A stretch of 64,000 nucleotides of DNA from positions 86,073-150,072 of the forward strand of contig CAYWPR010000004.1 of the NCBI GenBank assembly GCA_964460115.1, read 5' to 3'. This document shows positions 60,031 through 64,000 of the stretch, one piece after another (positions within the stretch are counted from its first letter, which is position 1; each line of letters starts with the position of its first letter). The position numbers were made by a program, and so were the translations under genes. The DNA is from JAEUJZ01 sp964460115. Lineage in GTDB: Bacteria; Myxococcota_A; Polyangia; Palsa-1104; JAEUJZ01. Below the pieces are notes generated by a model. The model saw nothing but the letters and a program-made list of their open reading frames with translations, searched no databases and was not told the origin of the DNA.

Positions 60031-60042
60031 GGAGGTCCTCTG
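60029..60042 (+). promoter_or_regulatory. Strong Shine-Dalgarno AAGGAGGT before an apparent CTG start
   Basis: AAGGAGGT at 60029-60036 overlaps the stop codon of the metallopeptidase. Four bases after GGAGG's last G comes CTG at 60040, in frame with the CHAT protein. No ATG, GTG or TTG lies between the stop and the first GTG at 60115, which would remove conserved N-terminal sequence. A CTG start with coupled translation is the simplest reading. Confidence 0.6.
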
Positions 60043-61500
60043 TCCCCTCCAGATATCACTGCGCAGAGCGAGCTAGTCCTTCACATTTCGGCCATTGCCG
60101 AGGGCTGGCTCGAAGTGTCGGCCAGCGTTGCGCACACGCGCTACGCTCCTTTTTCTATCGCTCCGATACTAAGCGACGAAGAGGAATGGCAATTTCGAGA
60201 CTACATCAACGGAATCGGCAAACGCGGCCCCAAGCAGAGCCAAGCCAGCCAGTATGTCACACAATGTATCGAAACATTGGGCGAGCGCTACTGCCAAGCC
60301 CTGTTTACCGCGCATGCCGAGCTTGGGCATTGGCTTTTGGCGCGAATTTCGGCCGGTCATGGTCGGCTTGTCATTGTGAGTGATGAAGCACCGGTGCTAC
60401 GCGAATTGTGGGAGACCTTGCGCACGGCCCATCGCAAGCCCTTGGTGCTGCAGGGAATTTCCATCGAGCGGCGCCTGCCGGGAATTGCCGCACGGCCGCA
60501 CCTGCGCAGCAAAGTATCGAAATTGCGCGTGCTATGGGTTGCGCCGCGACCGCGCAGTTTGCCTACAGCCGGCGGTGCAGCAGGTAAAGAGCGCATCTTG
60601 AATTCCAGTGACGAGATCGCACTAAGCATCTGCAGTCCGCCCACGCTGGCGCAGCTTATGAAGGAACTGCGAACGGCGCGAGCTTTGAATCGGCCGTTTC
60701 AAATCGTTCATTTCGCAGGAGAGGGCGCGTTTTTGGCCCAGCAAGGCGGCGGCGTTCTGTTTTTTGAGACGGAGCATGGCGATGCCGATCCGGTTGCCGG
60801 CGACCGGCTGCGGCTGGCTTTTCAAGATGTACCCCTTGTGCTTTTGGAAGCCTGTAGTGCGGCTGGCATTTGGCCAAGCGAGCCATCCTGGGAAGCGGTG
60901 GTGCCGCATTTGCTACATCACGGCGTGCAATCGGTCATCGCCGTTCCGTATTGGGTACATGTGGACCAGATGGCATGTTTTCTGCCGACGTTTTATCGCG
61001 CGCTAAGTGCTTCGCGAACCGTTGGCCAAGCGGTTTTGGCCGGTCGCGAAGCGCTGATTGTCAATCCGTCTAGACGCACGACTGCGGAAGCGGGGACGGA
61101 TGTGGAATTGCTGGATTGGTGGACGCTTCAGCTTTATCAGCAGGGGCGAGATGTAAACCTCAGGGTTTCCAATCGTGCTTTCTGGAACAGGAAGTCGGCG
61201 GTTTGTGTCGTTAGCGCAGCCGCTTCGCAACCAGCCGATTCCACATTCTTCAGTCGATACCGCCTGGCGGCCCTTTGTGTCCTCTGCGCGCTTTTGGGCC
61301 TTTCCGCGACGCTTTTGTGGCACCACATTCGAGCCGCCAAATTTCGAGCGAATCTTGACGCCGAAAAAAATCAAATGAAAGACGAGATCAAAAGCTGTTT
61401 GGAAAGTTGTCTTTCGTGTCGGTCCGCGCAATCAGCTATCGCCAAAACCAAATCCAAACGCAAAAGCGCGAGCCTAAAAACGCCTGCCCGATGCAACTAA
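60040..61500 (+). CDS. CHAT-domain protein (caspase-like) with C-terminal membrane segment
   Basis: A protein of about 486 residues if translation starts at CTG 60040; from GTG 60115 it has 461. The extra residues (ELVLHISAIAEGWLEVSA) match the N-terminal strand pattern of CHAT-type proteins, favouring the longer form. The CHAT domain covers about 95-330 (461 numbering). The nucleophile region is VLLEACSAAG with Cys247. In the His loop, QIVHFAGEG, the usual catalytic HG reads EG, so the dyad may be incomplete. A transmembrane segment (LAALCVLCALLGLSATLLW) and a basic tail follow. It is coupled to the metallopeptidase gene in the same frame; a two-protease pathway is inferred. Confidence 0.82.
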   Translation: MSPPDITAQSELVLHISAIAEGWLEVSASVAHTRYAPFSIAPILSDEEEWQFRDYINGIGKRGPKQSQASQYVTQCIETLGERYCQALFTAHAELGHWLLARISAGHGRLVIVSDEAPVLRELWETLRTAHRKPLVLQGISIERRLPGIAARPHLRSKVSKLRVLWVAPRPRSLPTAGGAAGKERILNSSDEIALSICSPPTLAQLMKELRTARALNRPFQIVHFAGEGAFLAQQGGGVLFFETEHGDADPVAGDRLRLAFQDVPLVLLEACSAAGIWPSEPSWEAVVPHLLHHGVQSVIAVPYWVHVDQMACFLPTFYRALSASRTVGQAVLAGREALIVNPSRRTTAEAGTDVELLDWWTLQLYQQGRDVNLRVSNRAFWNRKSAVCVVSAAASQPADSTFFSRYRLAALCVLCALLGLSATLLWHHIRAAKFRANLDAEKNQMKDEIKSCLESCLSCRSAQSAIAKTKSKRKSASLKTPARCN

Positions 61501-61541
61501 GGAGTATCTTTTTTGCCGCAGGGACCTTAACGCAGCCTTTG

Positions 61542-64000
61542 TCATTTGCGGTGGCTCAGCGTTTTTGCCAATTGCTCTATCTGGCGGACTTTGGCAAAGG
61601 CTTGCCAGCGCTTATAAAGCTCGATGCATTCCTGTGCGGTGACACGCGCGCGTTGCAAATCACCCAATTCGATAAGTACCTCTGTAAATTTTTCAAGGAC
61701 CAATGCCGCTTCGTTTGGCCAACCGTTTTGCTGGGCCAGGTGCGCTGCTTTTTCGTACAAAGGCACAGCGGTTTTGCCGCGAGCGCGGTTGCGCAAGTGT
61801 TCTGCGTCGAGTAAGGCGATTCGATGGGCGTAATCGGTAGGGTTATGTCGAGCGCGGATGCGAACATTGTAGGTGACAAACTCCGCCGCAGCTCGAAAGT
61901 GCAGACGGTCGAGCAGGGAAAGCTTGCCGCGTAGCGCGCCAAGGTGCACAAGCCCGGCATGGAAATAGGCAATGCCCTCGGTGAATACCCCACCAAGCCC
62001 CATGTTTAGCGTCAGAAACGCTGGAAATCCGTACTCGGCCGCGGCGTACGGCCCCGGCCACGCCCCAAGCGCCGCGCCGCGCAGTCTTAGCGTGCACCGA
62101 ATCGCAGTGGCGGTTTTCGACACCGCATCTGCGGCGGCCATCGGCGGTGATGGAGCTGCTTGATCCTGCAGTGCGGCACGCAATTGCTGCGACGCAAAAA
62201 TCCAATCGCTGATGTCTAAAGAAGAGCGGACGGCGGGCAGATTGGCCAGTGTGCGATAGTCGGCGTTTACCCGATCAAGCGGTTCGCCCAGCCAATCACG
62301 TGCGAAGGCTTCGTTGAAAAGAGCATACCCTTGGTATGCAGTATCCTGGGCTTGTTGAGAAAAGGCTGCCGCTTGCAGAAACAGCGGAAGTGACCTTTGC
62401 AGCGGCTCATCAAGATGGCGCAGAAAGCTCTCTAGCATGAACAAAGGGCGTCCTTTGTCTTCACAAGAGGCCGTCTCTAGCAGTCGTCGCGCTGCCTTTC
62501 CGACTTCAATGGCCAGTTCTATCTTTCCGGCGATGCTGAGTGTGACGGCGGCCAGAATGACGACGTGAACTACGCTGCTTCTGCAGCTTACGCTGGCGCC
62601 TTCTGTAAGCAGATAACGGATTCCTTGGCGCGGCAGCTTGGAAAATAGCAGCGGCCTTGCCATAAAGACCGCATCTGCCGTTGCCGATAGCAACTGGTAT
62701 ATCAAATCGCGGTTGGGATCTTCGCGTTCTTCTACACGGAAAAGGACTTTTTCTACACCCGCGCGCTGAATCTGGCGACTGATGCTGAGCACATCGCCGA
62801 TGACGCTTCCAATGCCTGGATTTCGCGGCACCCTGGCGCCAGGATCCAGCCGGTTGCAAAGGTCTATCCATACATCGATCGCGTCATCGTATCGCGTCAG
62901 CATGGTCATTGCGCGGATTGCCAATACCGATGCCTGGCTCTCCTCTACCAGGTTGCGGGCGTGCTGCATCGCCTGCTGCGCAAAATGCAAACATTCCGAA
63001 TGCCGCAGCATCGCGCCAAAAGTTAGCGCCCGCTGATAAGCCAACCGCATACCGCGTGCGTGGTCCGCGAAAAGATCAGGCAAAAGCAGGACCTCTGCAG
63101 CATTTAGAAATGTCAACGCCTGCGCAAAATCGGCAACCTGGCGCGCCACTTCGGCAGCACGCAGATTCACGTCGCAGCGAAGCATCCGCGCAGCCAAGTC
63201 CTTTGGCACAGGTGTTGCGTTAAGATGCACCGCCGAAAGTACTGCAAGTTCGGTGGCCTGCGCAGTGAACAGAAATTCCGCGAAGGTATTCCCTAGCCCT
63301 GTATGTAGCAGAATGCGCTCATCCGCACAAATGGAGTCAAAGAGCGCTTCACGGATGCGGTCGTGAGCTAGTACATATCGCGGCCGATTTCCGGCAACCG
63401 GAACCACGAACTGCTCTTGTTCCAGCGAATTCAGAACTCGATGTAAATCAAAGTGCTTGTCTGCTTCCCCTTGACAATCGGACTTGCTTTGAGCAATCGC
63501 GTGCTGCAGGTGAGCAAGTTCGATGGGACGGGCACAAACTGCCAGCAACTTCAAGCAGAGAGCCGCCATTTCCCCTTGCAAAGCGGCACGCGCGACAATG
63601 CCTTTGCCAATCTCTACCTGAAGATCGAGCCTACCGGTTGTGGTATTCACTACACACGCACCGTTTCGTGTAGTGAGCGTGCCATCGGTTAATAGCCACC
63701 GCGTGCTTTCCTCTACAAAGAAAGGAACTCCGCCGCTTACTTGGTGCATTTGACTTGCGATCTGCCTTGAAACAGTGGCCAAGAGCATCGAGCTCATCAC
63801 CGCGCCGACCTGCTCAACAGGCAGACCTTGTAGCCGAATTTCCACAAACTCTGATGCCGGAAGCTCGGTAAGCAGCCGCTCTATCGGCTGATCTTGGGAC
63901 GGAGTGTTTCGGTAGCTTATCAATAGCGCCAGTCGCGCATCCGAACGGAACCTGTCAATAACTCTGCAACCAGAGCTGTCCGGAATTTACTGAAGGTCCT
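61542..64000 (-). CDS. Large AAA-ATPase/TPR signalling protein, C-terminal part
   Basis: The reading frame remains open to the right edge, so the N-terminus, probably a Ser/Thr kinase or AAA P-loop, lies outside. What is visible starts in the ATPase core (SDARLALLISYR, like the sensor strand of predicted AAA_16 ATPases), continues with the winged-helix-like SGGVPFFVEESTRWLL and LEQEQFVVPVAGNRPRYVLAHDRIREALF blocks, and then some 500 residues of helical TPR-like repeats (YEKAAHLAQQNGWPNEAALVLEKFTEVLIELGDLQRARV). This is the pattern of large STAND-type regulators common in myxobacteria. It converges on the CHAT gene with 41 bp between stops. Partial; function unknown. Confidence 0.8.

Overview
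The window looks like a chromosomal segment of a myxobacterium-type organism (Myxococcota, formerly Deltaproteobacteria). This is inference from content, not from a marker gene. The base composition is moderately GC-rich. There are many Cys-rich secreted proteins and lipoproteins, among them a seven-blade FG-GAP protein with disintegrin-like repeats and a MYXO-CTERM-like tail, and a protein with repeated DxDCNG motifs. There are also two Ser/Thr-kinase-type or kinase-associated large proteins, RsbR-like STAS proteins and a DUF6178 protein. I saw no rRNA, tRNA, CRISPR array or insertion sequence.

Layout. 1-3.9 kb: a signalling block with a histidine kinase (cut by the left edge), a CheY-like receiver, an NtrC-type sigma-54 activator and two overlapping STAS-type genes. 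3.9-9.1 kb, minus strand: three exported proteins, the FG-GAP/disintegrin protein, a MopE-like lipoprotein and an orphan sugar-type solute-binding lipoprotein. 9.4-11.4 kb, minus: a small Cys-rich protein, then a stress-like set (two BON domains, LEA-like, ferritin-like). 11.7-14.6 kb: a lone tyrosine recombinase, a GlxA-type AraC regulator and a divergent ABM monooxygenase with a dyad between them. 14.8-21.1 kb: unknown proteins and an 888-residue annexin-like protein with a hydrophobic C-terminus and an AT-rich core. 21.1-29 kb, minus: a ricin-lectin/DUF4874/DUF4832 lipoprotein, about 1.2 kb of non-coding AT-rich DNA, a membrane dipeptidase, a flavin monooxygenase, an internally deleted Pcm and a Cys-rich surface protein. 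29.2-36 kb: TetR plus DUF6178 behind a perfect 13-bp-arm palindrome, a saccharopine-dehydrogenase-like enzyme, an MFS exporter, a SET-domain protein and an L,D-transpeptidase.

36-41.5 kb, minus: a likely operon of the AmmeMemoRadiSam trio (B, A, radical SAM), a protein fusing a pterin-carbinolamine-dehydratase domain, a seven-blade WD40 propeller and a TIR domain, and FdhD. 41.5-48.5 kb: a lamin-tail/FN3 secreted protein, glycogen branching enzyme and a B12-binding radical SAM enzyme. 48.5-54.8 kb: a stand-alone H-NOX haem sensor downstream of a malonyl-CoA-ligase-like enzyme, divergent from a 7TMR-DISM/Ser-Thr kinase fusion, then a coiled-coil protein and a small STAS-like regulator. 55-59.1 kb, minus: a four-gene run (GNAT, pirin, phosphodiester glycosidase, Baeyer-Villiger monooxygenase). 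59.2-61.5 kb: an astacin-like metallopeptidase followed in the same frame, after one stop codon and a perfect Shine-Dalgarno sequence, by a CHAT-domain protein with no conventional start codon. 61.5 kb to the right edge: the C-terminal part of a large AAA-ATPase/TPR protein.

The candidates for undescribed biology are the PCD-WD40-TIR fusion in its AmmeMemoRadiSam/FdhD operon, the metallopeptidase-CHAT pair and the annexin-like membrane protein. Whether any is already described could not be checked here.
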